Below, one piece after another: positions 45,084 through 55,028 of a stretch of 64,000 nucleotides of DNA (position 1 is its first letter; every line of letters begins with the position of its first letter). This stretch comes from Bremerella cremea (GTDB taxonomy: Bacteria; Planctomycetota; Planctomycetia; Pirellulales; Pirellulaceae). Below the pieces are notes generated by a model, which saw only the letters and a list, made by a program, of their open reading frames with translations, was not told where the DNA came from and made no database searches. A program made the position numbers and the translations under genes. The stretch lies in NCBI RefSeq assembly GCF_003335505.1, contig NZ_QPEX01000010.1, positions 620,001 through 684,000 on the forward strand, read 5' to 3'.

Positions 45084-48000
45084 CTATGGAGCTTCCGTGC
45101 TTTGAATAAAATGCCAGAGGGCTTCAAACTGCTGGTCGGCGTTGCCTTGGAAGATTTTCTCTACCTTGGTCGTTTTTCCATCAGCCGATAACTTTGGCAT
45201 TTTGGTCATTAGGTCGTATCGAGGGGGATCGAGGACGAATCGGTGATAGAAGTCAGGGCGCAACCTTGCCCGCACATCGGCAAAGTTGATCCCTAAAGCG
45301 ATCTTGGTGTTTTCATCGCCATGGGGCATTTCCTTGCCGACGGCGTGGCACTGCCGACAATCTAACGCTCCCTTCTGGGAGAGTTGATTACCAATTTCTG
45401 CCAACTTGGTGTCATACGTATGGGTTACCGGTTCATCCGTGGAATGACCATGTTCGGCAGCCAGGCCTTCGCTGATGGTGCTGGCGTACTCGGGGAAAGC
45501 AGGCATCCGGGCTTTGAGCCATTGCCGGGTTGGGTGCTGGTTTTGTCCGGCCAACAGTTGTCGTGTCCAATCGTGATATAGCTTGTCCCCCGCCCAGGTA
45601 AGGTTGGGAAGTGATTCGGGAGCCAGGCCACGAAAGCCTTCTTCCATAACAATTAACCCCCTGGGGCTTTGCTGGTCATCGCGCGAATGGCAAGCGACAC
45701 AATTCAGCGCAGCAACAACGCGGCGCGAGGCTTCAGCCGCCGATACGCGTGTGAGGGAAGATTGATCGGTCTTTAAGAACTCACGCAGGGCATCGATCTG
45801 CTGGGCAGTGAATTCATAATTTGGCACATGCGAAGCAGGATCGCCCAGACACCCTTGGTCGAATCGCTGCATGGCAGTTGGTGTGAAATCGTCTGGGGGC
45901 AATTGTTCATTCGCGTGGCATTGGATACAGCCCAAGCTCTGAAACGCTGCTGCACCTTGCCGTGCATTTCCGGGGGGCAGGTGAAGATCGGGGAGATCGC
46001 GCTGCTCTTGACTTTGCAAATAGGCGACCAGGGCCGTTGCTTCTTGGTCACTCAGGCGAAAGTCGGGCATCCTTGTCGTCGGGTGATGCTTGCCTGGAGC
46101 TCGCAAAAATTGGTTTAAACTCTCGTGGGAAAACTTGTGGCTGATGTCTAGCAACGAAAGCCGCGAAAACTCGTCCTCTTCGGTCGGGTCGTTCAAGCGA
46201 TGGCAAGCAATACACCCAAGATCCTCAAACAGCAACTCTCCTACTTCAACCTGCTGCTCTTGTTGCTCACTGGTTGGCACGCTTGCTGGATGTGAATCAC
46301 CGGCGAGAAAAGCAGCTAAATCAGCCGCCGTTTGTTGGTCCTTGGGGCTCTTGGGATCAAGCAGTTTCGGCATCGTCGCCGAATCTCGCAGGGCATGTGG
46401 ATCGAGAACCCAGCGGGCGATCCAATCCGCGTTAAGGCGGCCTGAGGCTGCGGTCAAATCAGGGGCGCGCATCTGCAGTTCCGGCATGGCGAACTGAGCG
46501 GCATCGATAGCGCCGCCAGGAGCATGGCAAGCAAAGCACTGACGCGTTGCGACCAGGGTGCGTCCTTCCCGCAGCAACTCGCCATGTGCCAAAGCAGAAT
46601 CGTGCGAGTCGCTCCAAAGAAGCTCCGGCGGTACCGGTTCTTCCGCGAATTGATCGCTTGCCCACCGTAAAAGAAAACTGGCATTCCCCTGCGGTGGTGC
46701 CTCGTACCGGATTTCTAGGCGATTGTATCCTTTATGCAGCGCAGCTTGGGCGCCGTTGTTTTGGTCCAGCGAAGTGACCGGCTGGCCGTTGATGAACAAC
46801 TCGGCTGAACCGTTCCCTTTCAAACGAAATCGATAGTTACCTTTGAGCGGCACAAGGAGGTACCCGGTGGCGGTTGCCTGGAATGGTCCTGGGACCATGA
46901 AAGGGGTGGGTGGGTGCTCGGCGGAAACCCATAAGGCAGCCATGCGAGCATTTCGAGTATCGCGCTGCGTCCCTTGCTTGAATTGATAAAGCAAGCCTTG
47001 TTGTAGTTGGGCCTGGATGCTGGGATCGAGTGTGCCACGGTTTTGCTTGCGTGTTATTCGACTTTCAGCGATACGATCGGGATGCACATGATAAATCGTA
47101 TAGGCGAGCGTTTGCCGAATCGCTTGGCCGTCGGCCGTTGCCAAGGCGTACTCTACCGCTAGTTGGTCGACGGGCTGTACCTGCGCCAGCTCTAAGAACA
47201 GGGTTCGGTCATCTTCGAGAAGTGTCGCCGAGAGAACGTCGACCGTATCGTGCCCTTCCTGGCGTGGATCGGATACTCGGTAATCGAGTGAGCCATACTG
47301 GGAACTGTAGCGATAATTCCACTGCGACAGCGAATAGTTGCCAGGATCTTCCGCAAGTTCACGGTCGAGTGGTTCGGAAAAAGTGAGGGCAAGCCCATTT
47401 TGAAGTGTCTTGACTTCCACCGGCATGGCCACCGAGCTGCCGGTATAACGCACTCGCTGCAAACAACCATCTTTCTGCGCCGCCGTTACCCAACCATTCA
47501 GGCCAGAGACGTACAGCTGGCCATCGTGGGGACTGAAACGTCCTCGCATCACTCCTGAATCGAACGCAAGGGGGAACTCGACCGTACCACCTTGCATCTG
47601 CCCGGCGATCGTTTCGACCGGGACAAGCATCATGCGACACTTGCCGTAAGAGAAATGAATTAATTGGCCTTGCAAGGGCCCCCAGTCGTCACTGGTCACC
47701 CAAACTTGACCACCACTTGAATTATCGCGTAAGCGGGGAATCCAGCAGAGCGGCGGATCGTAACCCAAGGGGCGATCGGATGCGATCTGAGGGCCTCCGA
47801 AGCCGTAGTACCCTCCAGGCGTGACATGCACGATACAAGAAGCGGGCGTCCAGTTTCCCTCTTGAGGTGAAGCGGTGATCGTCCCTTGCGGGCCTACCGC
47901 CAAACCATTGGGATTTCGTAGGCCGCTGGCAACAATCTGCATCTGCGTTCCATCGCGTGAGATCCGCACGACGCCTTGGGTGGCGTGAATCAGATAGAAA

Positions 48001-51000
48001 TTCCCTTCGGGGTCGGTTTCCAAGCAGGTCACATAGTCGTGCCCCCCTGGTGAAGTTTCGTACAGATTGCAGAAATTCTCGTAGTAGTCTGCCTCGCCAT
48101 CCTGATTGGTATCGTGCAGTTTCGTAATTTGATCTCGTCCAAGCACATGCACGATGTCGTTAACGATACGCAGCCCTAGTGGCTGGAAGAGACCAGTGGC
48201 CATTCGTTTCCAGTGAAGAGTCTCCAGCGTTTGATCCACCCCACTGACTCGCCAGACATCGCCATGCACGGTGCAGAGAGCCAAGTCTCCATTAGCAAAA
48301 AAATCGTGCCCGCCGACAAACATCAATGCTTGATACGGGTTGTCGAACGGGAGGGTAATAGTATCCAGCGCGTACGGCCCCTCTTCGGCTCCAAGCTGGC
48401 CCTTGGTTACGATCGCTTCGGTCCAGCGTGGCTCTCCTGGGCTCGTAAGCTCCGCAATGTCTTGTGGAGGCGCTGACGAAGCAATCACTTTTTCGAATTC
48501 CGGCATCTGGCTACTTGCGCCAGCCTGCATGAGAACTTTTAATCGTTTGTTCTCTTGAGATGCCGGGATCGTAAGCTGGATTGTGCCTTGGCTCGAAACA
48601 GAGAGTTGGGATAAAGAAACGCCTTGCACCGATAACCCAATAAGCCGATCCCCTAACGTTGCGATCGCGGCTGGTGTTCCGTGAATTGATCGGATTTGTA
48701 CATCGTTGCCAAACCGGCCCAGGTTCATTATCGAGTCGGATGTGCCCGCAGAGATCCGCAACGTTCTTCCAAACGTCTTGTTGTTTTCCAAAGAGGGCAA
48801 CTCTAGCACTTGCCGGTCACCGACACGATAAGAGAGGACCAGCGCGTCCCCATGTTGATAGTACCCTTGCCAAGCAACCGGTTGCTGCCATCCTTGGGGC
48901 TCGGCCGAAACGAATTCGATCTTGCCTGCCATCGCGGGAGAAGAAATCAGGCCAAATCGTGCGGGGTTGAATTTTAGAAAGTCACCCGTCCATCCGGCTC
49001 GCAAGGAAAGCGTTTGCGTATCATAAACCACATGGGCTTGCTCGCTCTCTCCTAGACTGATCGAAAGCGCCTTGCAGATCGGTGGATGCTCGGGAAGCGG
49101 AATCGTGCTGGCGAGAAATCGTCCGACCTCCATTTCGTTCCAGCGATTATCAACCGAATCGTTTTCGGTCCAATCAAATCCCACAACCTCTTTGCCAAAG
49201 TGGTTGGGCTCCTCTTTCTTGGCTGGCGAGGCTTGAGCCGAGGCAACTTTGGCGTGGTTCTTAAGTGGAGAAGAATCTGGGTAGGACGTTGCCCCTGGCT
49301 TTTCGTCTAGATGCCACAGCCCGATGGTAGCCTCATCTGCTGCCAATGGGGATTCTGGAATGGAGCTGACATCGCGAATCCCTTTCGAGATGCGCACCTC
49401 GTCAATCGCTCCATCATGCCCAAAAGATTTGGATACAAGCGTGCCGATTGCGAGTGGACCAGACTGGCTGTCTCCGTTTTGGAATGCAACGGCCTGATCG
49501 GCGACCTGTTTTCCGTCCACAGACAACCGAATACGGCTGGCTTCGAATTGCATGGCAACGTAGTGCCATTTGCCGTCGCACAAATCGTGCGACGAAATGA
49601 CATGATCTGGTTTCATGCCGGGGACGTAAGCGGCAAGAATGCCATCTCCGGCACGAGTAAACAATTCCCAGTGGGTCGCCGAGGATTTCGACTCGTTGGC
49701 AATAAGAATATTATATTGATTCTTGCTATCAAGCCTCGCCCAGCACTCAACCGTCAGCGGTGGAGTGCGATATTCGGCTTTCGCATCGATGAAGATTCCG
49801 CCTGGCCCGTCGAGTGCTTGTCCAAAGCGAGCCGGTGGCCCAGGCGGGGCTTTAGGCTCTTCCATTTTCGGCAAATCGATCGCCACTTGCGGACGATCGG
49901 CGACCCAAGCCGCAGCGCGTCGGATCAGCTCCGAAGTTCCTGGCGTGCGAAGCGAATCAGCCGCGTGCCCTAACACGGTTTGAAAAACACGGGCGTTACC
50001 ATAGCGATAGACGAACGCCATCGGTTCGTCGTCGCCGGTGACGTTTGACTTGGCGGTGGCCAACACTTCGATGGGCAGATCGCCGACTTGTCGAAAGTAA
50101 AGCTCGTCAGTGGTCTGAAAATCGGCGAGACCTTCTGTAATCGGATGTTGGGCAGCGGTGATGTTAACCGTGAACTGGCCAAACCGATCATGCCCGCTGG
50201 GGCCTGCGTGGTCCCATACGCGTCGACAAATTTTGCGGTATTCGGGCCAATCGGTATTCTCTTCATTTGGCAACGAGCGATGAAACGCTCCGTTGGCAAA
50301 GTGAATGATGATCAAGCCTCCACCAGCTTCCAGGTAGTTCAAAAAGTTTGCCTTGGCGGCCTCGCTGAGACCTGGCAGCATCCAGTTGCAATAGTTGAGT
50401 ACCAGGAGGTCGTAGTCGCTGTGCTTCACCGTTGCCAGGTCTTCGATGTTCCTGGAAATGGTAACCTTGGCTCGTGAATCGTGAAGAAGTGCCTGTTCAA
50501 GAATGGGCGTGGTATCTTGCCAGGCATGCCCTGGATGGTGTGCCCCAGTGAGGATTAACACCCGGATGGGACGATCATCGACTTTGGCTTGGGTGGTTCC
50601 TTCCACGCCAGCCAGGGCAGCATCGACCTGATCGTGGCTAAAGAAAGAAGTGACCACACCTTCCTCTGGAATATCGACCTGAGCTGACCAGGCGATACCG
50701 TTCATGACCAGTTTGCGAAAGTCTTCGTTCTTCCAATTGTCGTAAAAGTGGCCGCAGGTGGTACCGAATCCTCGGCCACCGTTGTCTCGCTGTTTCGCCC
50801 AGGCCACAACCTTCCCCTCTTCGTCACGTCCCGGTAGCGTAGGGACTTTGGCCAGCGGTCGAAGTTGGGCATCGTTGGGGCGGAAACGTAAGTTAAAGTA
50901 GAACTCTTCTCTCAGCGTAAACGGTTTGACACCTCGCGAAATGGGATGCTCAGGCGTACTGAGTTTCATCGCTGCGGTCTGCGTTTGGATCGCTGAATAC

Positions 51001-51512
51001 CAGTTTCGCTTGCCGTCTTCTTCCCAGTCGAAATAGGCTCCGCTCCAATCGAGTATTTGCTGAGCATGCTCATCTGCGGCAAATGTCGAGAAATGAAACG
51101 TGACGAAGCCGCAACCTCGATCGATTTGCTTTTGAATAATGGCCGTGTTTTGCGGGCTTTTAAAGTGAGGTGCCTCTTCATAATTGTCGCCATCCCTTCC
51201 GTCGGATATCACAACGATCGTATCCGCGTCGTCGAGTGTCGCTGGGTCTGCCGGCCAGCCGTTGAGGTGATATTCCACGCGAACCTGATCGGCAACGTTC
51301 GAATTGTCGAACATCACTTTTAGTAGTTTGACCGACCAGGGATAGTCGTGAATTCCATTCCCCAGAGGGCCGTGGCTCTTTTCGCCGGCAATAAGCACGA
51401 TCTTTCTCGCCTGGTCCCCGGAGCCCGGTTCCTCGGAAGCACGAACATTGCCGGCCCCCAAAAACGTTGCTAGGAACCCGAGAACCAATACCGATGCGGC
51501 ATGACACGACAT
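45084..51512 (-). CDS. Giant secreted ThuA / LamG / dehydrogenase / PA14 / cytochrome c protein
   Basis: A 2142-residue exported protein. A signal peptide covers about residues 1-25 (VLVLGFLATFLGAG). Domains in order: a ThuA-like domain (about 30-270, GEKSHGPLGNGIHDY), a second ThuA-like domain (about 318-545, ILTGAHHPGHAW), a LamG/concanavalin-like domain (about 560-740, EVRISKGIRDVSSIP), a glucose/sorbosone dehydrogenase-like propeller (about 1010-1360, LRNPNGLAVGPQG), a PA14-like domain (about 1500-1630, RFRLKGNGSAELFINGQPV), then cytochrome c-type parts with five CXXCH sites (CFACH, CIACH, CIQCH, CVACH, CRQCH). It resembles planctomycete membrane-bound sugar dehydrogenases and should oxidise a sugar and pass electrons to its own haems. 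CAGGAG precedes the ATG. The GntR gene lies just upstream on the same strand. Confidence 0.9.
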   Translation of the reverse strand: MSCHAASVLVLGFLATFLGAGNVRASEEPGSGDQARKIVLIAGEKSHGPLGNGIHDYPWSVKLLKVMFDNSNVADQVRVEYHLNGWPADPATLDDADTIVVISDGRDGDNYEEAPHFKSPQNTAIIQKQIDRGCGFVTFHFSTFAADEHAQQILDWSGAYFDWEEDGKRNWYSAIQTQTAAMKLSTPEHPISRGVKPFTLREEFYFNLRFRPNDAQLRPLAKVPTLPGRDEEGKVVAWAKQRDNGGRGFGTTCGHFYDNWKNEDFRKLVMNGIAWSAQVDIPEEGVVTSFFSHDQVDAALAGVEGTTQAKVDDRPIRVLILTGAHHPGHAWQDTTPILEQALLHDSRAKVTISRNIEDLATVKHSDYDLLVLNYCNWMLPGLSEAAKANFLNYLEAGGGLIIIHFANGAFHRSLPNEENTDWPEYRKICRRVWDHAGPSGHDRFGQFTVNITAAQHPITEGLADFQTTDELYFRQVGDLPIEVLATAKSNVTGDDEPMAFVYRYGNARVFQTVLGHAADSLRTPGTSELIRRAAAWVADRPQVAIDLPKMEEPKAPPGPPARFGQALDGPGGIFIDAKAEYRTPPLTVECWARLDSKNQYNILIANESKSSATHWELFTRAGDGILAAYVPGMKPDHVISSHDLCDGKWHYVAMQFEASRIRLSVDGKQVADQAVAFQNGDSQSGPLAIGTLVSKSFGHDGAIDEVRISKGIRDVSSIPESPLAADEATIGLWHLDEKPGATSYPDSSPLKNHAKVASAQASPAKKEEPNHFGKEVVGFDWTENDSVDNRWNEMEVGRFLASTIPLPEHPPICKALSISLGESEQAHVVYDTQTLSLRAGWTGDFLKFNPARFGLISSPAMAGKIEFVSAEPQGWQQPVAWQGYYQHGDALVLSYRVGDRQVLELPSLENNKTFGRTLRISAGTSDSIMNLGRFGNDVQIRSIHGTPAAIATLGDRLIGLSVQGVSLSQLSVSSQGTIQLTIPASQENKRLKVLMQAGASSQMPEFEKVIASSAPPQDIAELTSPGEPRWTEAIVTKGQLGAEEGPYALDTITLPFDNPYQALMFVGGHDFFANGDLALCTVHGDVWRVSGVDQTLETLHWKRMATGLFQPLGLRIVNDIVHVLGRDQITKLHDTNQDGEADYYENFCNLYETSPGGHDYVTCLETDPEGNFYLIHATQGVVRISRDGTQMQIVASGLRNPNGLAVGPQGTITASPQEGNWTPASCIVHVTPGGYYGFGGPQIASDRPLGYDPPLCWIPRLRDNSSGGQVWVTSDDWGPLQGQLIHFSYGKCRMMLVPVETIAGQMQGGTVEFPLAFDSGVMRGRFSPHDGQLYVSGLNGWVTAAQKDGCLQRVRYTGSSVAMPVEVKTLQNGLALTFSEPLDRELAEDPGNYSLSQWNYRYSSQYGSLDYRVSDPRQEGHDTVDVLSATLLEDDRTLFLELAQVQPVDQLAVEYALATADGQAIRQTLAYTIYHVHPDRIAESRITRKQNRGTLDPSIQAQLQQGLLYQFKQGTQRDTRNARMAALWVSAEHPPTPFMVPGPFQATATGYLLVPLKGNYRFRLKGNGSAELFINGQPVTSLDQNNGAQAALHKGYNRLEIRYEAPPQGNASFLLRWASDQFAEEPVPPELLWSDSHDSALAHGELLREGRTLVATRQCFACHAPGGAIDAAQFAMPELQMRAPDLTAASGRLNADWIARWVLDPHALRDSATMPKLLDPKSPKDQQTAADLAAFLAGDSHPASVPTSEQQEQQVEVGELLFEDLGCIACHRLNDPTEEDEFSRLSLLDISHKFSHESLNQFLRAPGKHHPTTRMPDFRLSDQEATALVAYLQSQEQRDLPDLHLPPGNARQGAAAFQSLGCIQCHANEQLPPDDFTPTAMQRFDQGCLGDPASHVPNYEFTAQQIDALREFLKTDQSSLTRVSAAEASRRVVAALNCVACHSRDDQQSPRGLIVMEEGFRGLAPESLPNLTWAGDKLYHDWTRQLLAGQNQHPTRQWLKARMPAFPEYASTISEGLAAEHGHSTDEPVTHTYDTKLAEIGNQLSQKGALDCRQCHAVGKEMPHGDENTKIALGINFADVRARLRPDFYHRFVLDPPRYDLMTKMPKLSADGKTTKVEKIFQGNADQQFEALWHFIQSTEAP

Positions 51513-51588
51513 GAGGGAAGAACTCCTGAGTGATGAAGAGCAACGAAGGCGAGTCGAGGAAGATGGAGAGATGAGTCGTTGGTCGAAG

Positions 51589-52290
51589 TTACTGCTCAGG
51601 AAACAATTCCTGAATGACGGATGTTTGGCGGCGCTCGATATGGTCGATCATGGCCGCACGTGCCTCGTCTGGCGACTGGCTGGCAATTGCGTTCAAGATC
51701 TTTAAATGTTCTGAAATGGCCTGGGTCAGGTTCTCGACAGAGCCGACCAGCCGACAGAAGCTACGCACCAACAGACGATAGCGGCGAATATCTTCCGCCA
51801 TGCGTCGGTTTCCGCAAGCGATGGCCAGTTGATCGTGAAAGTGAGTATCTTGATTCAACGCTTCCTGGCACCACTGATCCTGGCCGGCGTCGGAATAGGC
51901 AAATTCAGCCGCTGCCGTCAGAAGTGCCTCTAACGCTCCTTGCATCTCAGCAACTTCCTCGCGCGAAAGCCGAGTCGCCGCCCGTGCTGCGGCCTCGCCT
52001 TCCAGAAGTTTGCGCAGGCTATAGATCTCGGTCACGTCTTCTCGTGAAAACCGGGCCACTTGGGCGCGGCGGCCTGTTTCGCACGTCACCAGGCCATCTG
52101 CGGCGAGCCGGTTCAAAGCCTCTTGAACAGGCGTTCGGCTTACCCCCAATTGCTTGGCAAGCGAGACCGTGGTGAGTTCCGCTCCTTCCTTCAGCTCACG
52201 ACGCAAGATCGCGGAAAGCAGCTTTTGGTAAACGGAGTCCGTCAGAGACGTACGCGAAATCGGAGCATCGGTGAGTGAATTAGCATCCAT
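51589..52290 (-). CDS. GntR/FCD family transcriptional regulator
   Basis: A 233-residue DNA-binding regulator. The winged helix-turn-helix (about residues 15-80) includes TVSLAKQLGVSRTPVQEALN, typical GntR. The FCD effector domain (about 90-225) has the expected metal-binding histidines in DTHFHDQLA, SEHLKIL and IDHIERR, a site that binds organic acids or sugar acids in other members. The gene is upstream of the giant ThuA protein on the same strand (76 nt) and divergent from the hydrolase-amidohydrolase operon, so it may control both. The ligand is not predictable but fits sugar or amide metabolism. The start is the ATG at 52290. Confidence 0.93.
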   Translation of the reverse strand: MDANSLTDAPISRTSLTDSVYQKLLSAILRRELKEGAELTTVSLAKQLGVSRTPVQEALNRLAADGLVTCETGRRAQVARFSREDVTEIYSLRKLLEGEAAARAATRLSREEVAEMQGALEALLTAAAEFAYSDAGQDQWCQEALNQDTHFHDQLAIACGNRRMAEDIRRYRLLVRSFCRLVGSVENLTQAISEHLKILNAIASQSPDEARAAMIDHIERRQTSVIQELFPEQ

Positions 52291-52416
52291 TTTCTTTTGT
52301 CACTTCCTTCAAACGCCTAATGAAATCGAGCCCAGCGAAAAGAATTTAACCTTGTTTTTCGTTTTTTCATTGAACTGTAGCTGAAGTATGGATAGATTAT
52401 CAACTGTCGCCTGAGT

Positions 52417-52428
52417 ACTGTATACAGT
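52417..52428. promoter_or_regulatory. Candidate GntR/FCD operator
   Basis: ACTGTATACAGT is a perfect 12-bp palindrome in the 275-bp space between the divergent regulator and hydrolase genes. Its core, TGTATACA, resembles operators of FCD-type GntR proteins. It is a natural site for the adjacent regulator. Confidence 0.5.
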
Positions 52429-52565
52429 TTTCAGAATAGAGAATTCAGTTCAAATTGCAATCTTAAACCGCAAAAAAACTCGCTTTTCCCCCACGAAACG
52501 AAAATTAAGGCGGACCCACTCACTACCTATCCCTTCCCTCAGGGATAGCCAACCTACACAGGAGA

Positions 52566-53495
52566 ATGGCATTGTCTGCCGTGATTTCTGAAGAATTAAT
52601 TTGCCTGGGAGCTGCATCCTGCAATGTTGCCAGGGCCGGAAGAAGAGGCACCCCGCTAGTCATGCTGCATGGGGTGACACGGCGTTGGCAGACGTTTCTT
52701 CCCATCCTTCCATCGTTGGCGGCGAGGTGGGATGTTTGGGCGCTCGACTTTCGAGGGCATGGTCTCTCGGAGTCGGTTGATTGCGAGTATCGCGTCGTCG
52801 ACTACGTTCCCGACGCGGTCGAGATGATACGCCGCTATTGCAGCGAGCCTGCGATCATTTATGGTCACTCGCTCGGCGCTATGGTGGCAGCCGCAGTTGC
52901 CGCTGAAGAACCAGAACTTGTCCGCGCCGTGATTTTGGAAGACCCTCCTTTCGAAACCATGGGGAATCGCATCGCGCAGACGCGTTTACTCTCTTACTTT
53001 CAGGGCATGCACCAGATCGCCGGATCGCACCTTTCCATTGACGAACTCGTTTCGCGCGTCGCCAATCTGCAACTCAAAGATCCGTTTAGCGATCACGTGC
53101 AGCGGCTGGCCGAAACCCGAGATGCTGCCGCGTTACGTTTCACGGCGATGTGCCTTGCCCAACTCGATCCCGCTGCCTTGAAGCCGATCGTCGCCGGTCA
53201 CTGGCTCGATGGTTACCAGCTTGACGGTATGCTCTCGCGGATTACCTGCCCTGTGCTTTTGCTACAAGCCGATCCAAGCAGCGGGGGTATGCTTGCCGCA
53301 GAGGATGCTCAGCATTTGCACGAGCGTCTTTCCAGTTGCACCAAGGTGAATTTCGCCGGAACAGGCCACTTAATTCATAGTAGTAAGCCCCAAGAGATCA
53401 CCACCACGGTGCATAACTTTCTTGAATCACTAGAAGACCAGCGTATCGCCACCTCACTGCGTGCTGGTAAGGAGCCTGCAAATGAAAATAAGTAA
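52566..53495 (+). CDS. Alpha/beta hydrolase
   Basis: A 309-residue cytosolic hydrolase. The nucleophile elbow is YGHSLGAMV (Ser in GHSLG), with an oxyanion region at MLHGVTRRW. The acid is in ADPSSGG and the histidine in GTGHLIHSS. FRGHGLSES is typical of the AB-hydrolase fold. It probably cleaves an ester or amide. The annotated ATG at 52566 is nearly on top of AGGAG (one nt apart), so initiation two codons downstream at TTG 52572 is plausible. The gene overlaps the amidohydrolase gene by 14 bp, so the two form one operon, divergent from GntR. A joint catabolic role is likely, but the substrate is unknown. Confidence 0.85.
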   Translation: MALSAVISEELICLGAASCNVARAGRRGTPLVMLHGVTRRWQTFLPILPSLAARWDVWALDFRGHGLSESVDCEYRVVDYVPDAVEMIRRYCSEPAIIYGHSLGAMVAAAVAAEEPELVRAVILEDPPFETMGNRIAQTRLLSYFQGMHQIAGSHLSIDELVSRVANLQLKDPFSDHVQRLAETRDAAALRFTAMCLAQLDPAALKPIVAGHWLDGYQLDGMLSRITCPVLLLQADPSSGGMLAAEDAQHLHERLSSCTKVNFAGTGHLIHSSKPQEITTTVHNFLESLEDQRIATSLRAGKEPANENK

Positions 53496-54777
53496 AGGAA
53501 CACTTCTGATCAAGAATGGTCAGATGGTTGATGGGACAGGGGCCAATGCTGTGCCAGATGCCGTGGTTATTGTGGACGATGGATATATCACCTTCGCAGG
53601 CCCGGTCGACGAAGCCCCAGAATGTACTCCCTGCCAAGTGATCGATGCCCAGGGAGGTACGATCATGCCAGGCTTGGTCGAAGCACACTTCCATCCGACT
53701 TATTTCAATGTTGCGGCACTGGAAGATCTGGATATCAAGTACCCGGTTGAATACGTCTCCATTTTAGCGGCGAGCAACGCCAAGCTGGCTCTGGAATGTG
53801 GATACACGTCTGCCCGCAGCGGAGGCAGTCTGTTCAACATCGATGTTTGGCTCAAAAAGGCGATTGAAGAAGATTTGATTCCCGGGCCACGCCTTGTGGC
53901 AAGTGGCCGTGAAATATGCGGTATCGGGGGTCTGATGGACTGGAATCCCGAGTATCGCAAGATTGGCATGGAAGGGCTTGTGCTGTTGGTCAACGGTGCC
54001 GACGAAGCCAGATCCGCCGTCCGCAAACTGGTCAAAGATGGTATCGAATGGGTGAAGACCTATCCCACCGGCGACGCTGCCTCCCCAGATGTGAACGACC
54101 ATCACACGCTGTGCATGACCTTCGAAGAGATGCACTCGGTTGTCCAGACTGCTCATAACCATGGGCTGAAGGTAACCGGACATTGTCGTGCCACCGAGGG
54201 AATCAAGAACGCGCTTCTCGCAGGCTACGACTCCCTCGAGCATGGAACGTTCATGGACAACGAAACGATGGACCTTCTGCTGCAGCGTGACGTGCCGGTG
54301 GTGCCGGCTCTCTATTTTGAATATGCCAGTGTGATTCATGGACCCGAGATGGGTATGCCCCAGGCAGTGATCGACGGGCATCAAGAAACACTCGATGGAG
54401 GAGCCGAGTCCGCTCGCCGCATCTTGCGCGAAGGAGGGCGACTCGGCATGGGAGGCGACTATGGCTTCGCCTGGAATCCACATGGCGACTACGCCAAAGA
54501 GCTGAGCTTCTTTGTTGATCACGTCGGCTTCACTCCGCTAGAGACACTGATGTGTGCCACCAAAACGGGGGCAGAGATCATGGGGCGTGCCGACGAACTG
54601 GGGACACTTGAGAAAGGGAAACTGGCCGACGTGTTGATCGTAGACGGCGATGTCTTGCAGGACATTTCCATTCTTCAGCAACGCGATCGCTTTCTCGCAG
54701 TGATCCAAGGGGGGGAAGTCAAAGCAGGTACGTACCTCCACCATCCCAATACTCAAAACTTTGCCGAGCAAGTGTAG
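53482..54777 (+). CDS. Amidohydrolase (imidazolonepropionase/prolidase-like)
   Basis: A 431-residue metal-dependent hydrolase. The metal motif is HFH in GLVEAHFHPTYF, with KVTGHCRATEG and DSLEHGTFM as further ligand regions, and GGDYGFAWNPHG near the late Asp. The C-terminus (LGTLEKGKLADVLIVDGDVL) is the family's usual ending. It fits amidohydrolases that open cyclic amides or cleave dipeptides. AAGGAG precedes the ATG at 53482, which overlaps the end of the hydrolase gene by 14 bp; the frame opens earlier at 53461. With the alpha/beta hydrolase it makes a two-gene degradation operon under the divergent GntR regulator. The actual substrate is not known. Confidence 0.9.
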   Translation: MKISKGTLLIKNGQMVDGTGANAVPDAVVIVDDGYITFAGPVDEAPECTPCQVIDAQGGTIMPGLVEAHFHPTYFNVAALEDLDIKYPVEYVSILAASNAKLALECGYTSARSGGSLFNIDVWLKKAIEEDLIPGPRLVASGREICGIGGLMDWNPEYRKIGMEGLVLLVNGADEARSAVRKLVKDGIEWVKTYPTGDAASPDVNDHHTLCMTFEEMHSVVQTAHNHGLKVTGHCRATEGIKNALLAGYDSLEHGTFMDNETMDLLLQRDVPVVPALYFEYASVIHGPEMGMPQAVIDGHQETLDGGAESARRILREGGRLGMGGDYGFAWNPHGDYAKELSFFVDHVGFTPLETLMCATKTGAEIMGRADELGTLEKGKLADVLIVDGDVLQDISILQQRDRFLAVIQGGEVKAGTYLHHPNTQNFAEQV

Positions 54778-55028
54778 TCATACCACTTACCAACGACGGC
54801 ACTCCCAGGGCGATTAACGGAAGGACGTATTCCATGGCGAGACGGCCTTAGCAAGTGAAGCTTCCGAGCAGACAGCAATCACGTTTTTGTGGGTGACATG
54901 GAACCGCTTTCGCCAATCGGTTTGTTCGCAACTTGTTCGATTCGATACTTTTCTCGTTCATCTATTTCTTATTTCAGCTGCTTGCGGGCTTTGTTCGTAG
55001 GCACCTTATTCCTCTCGGAGACTGGACT

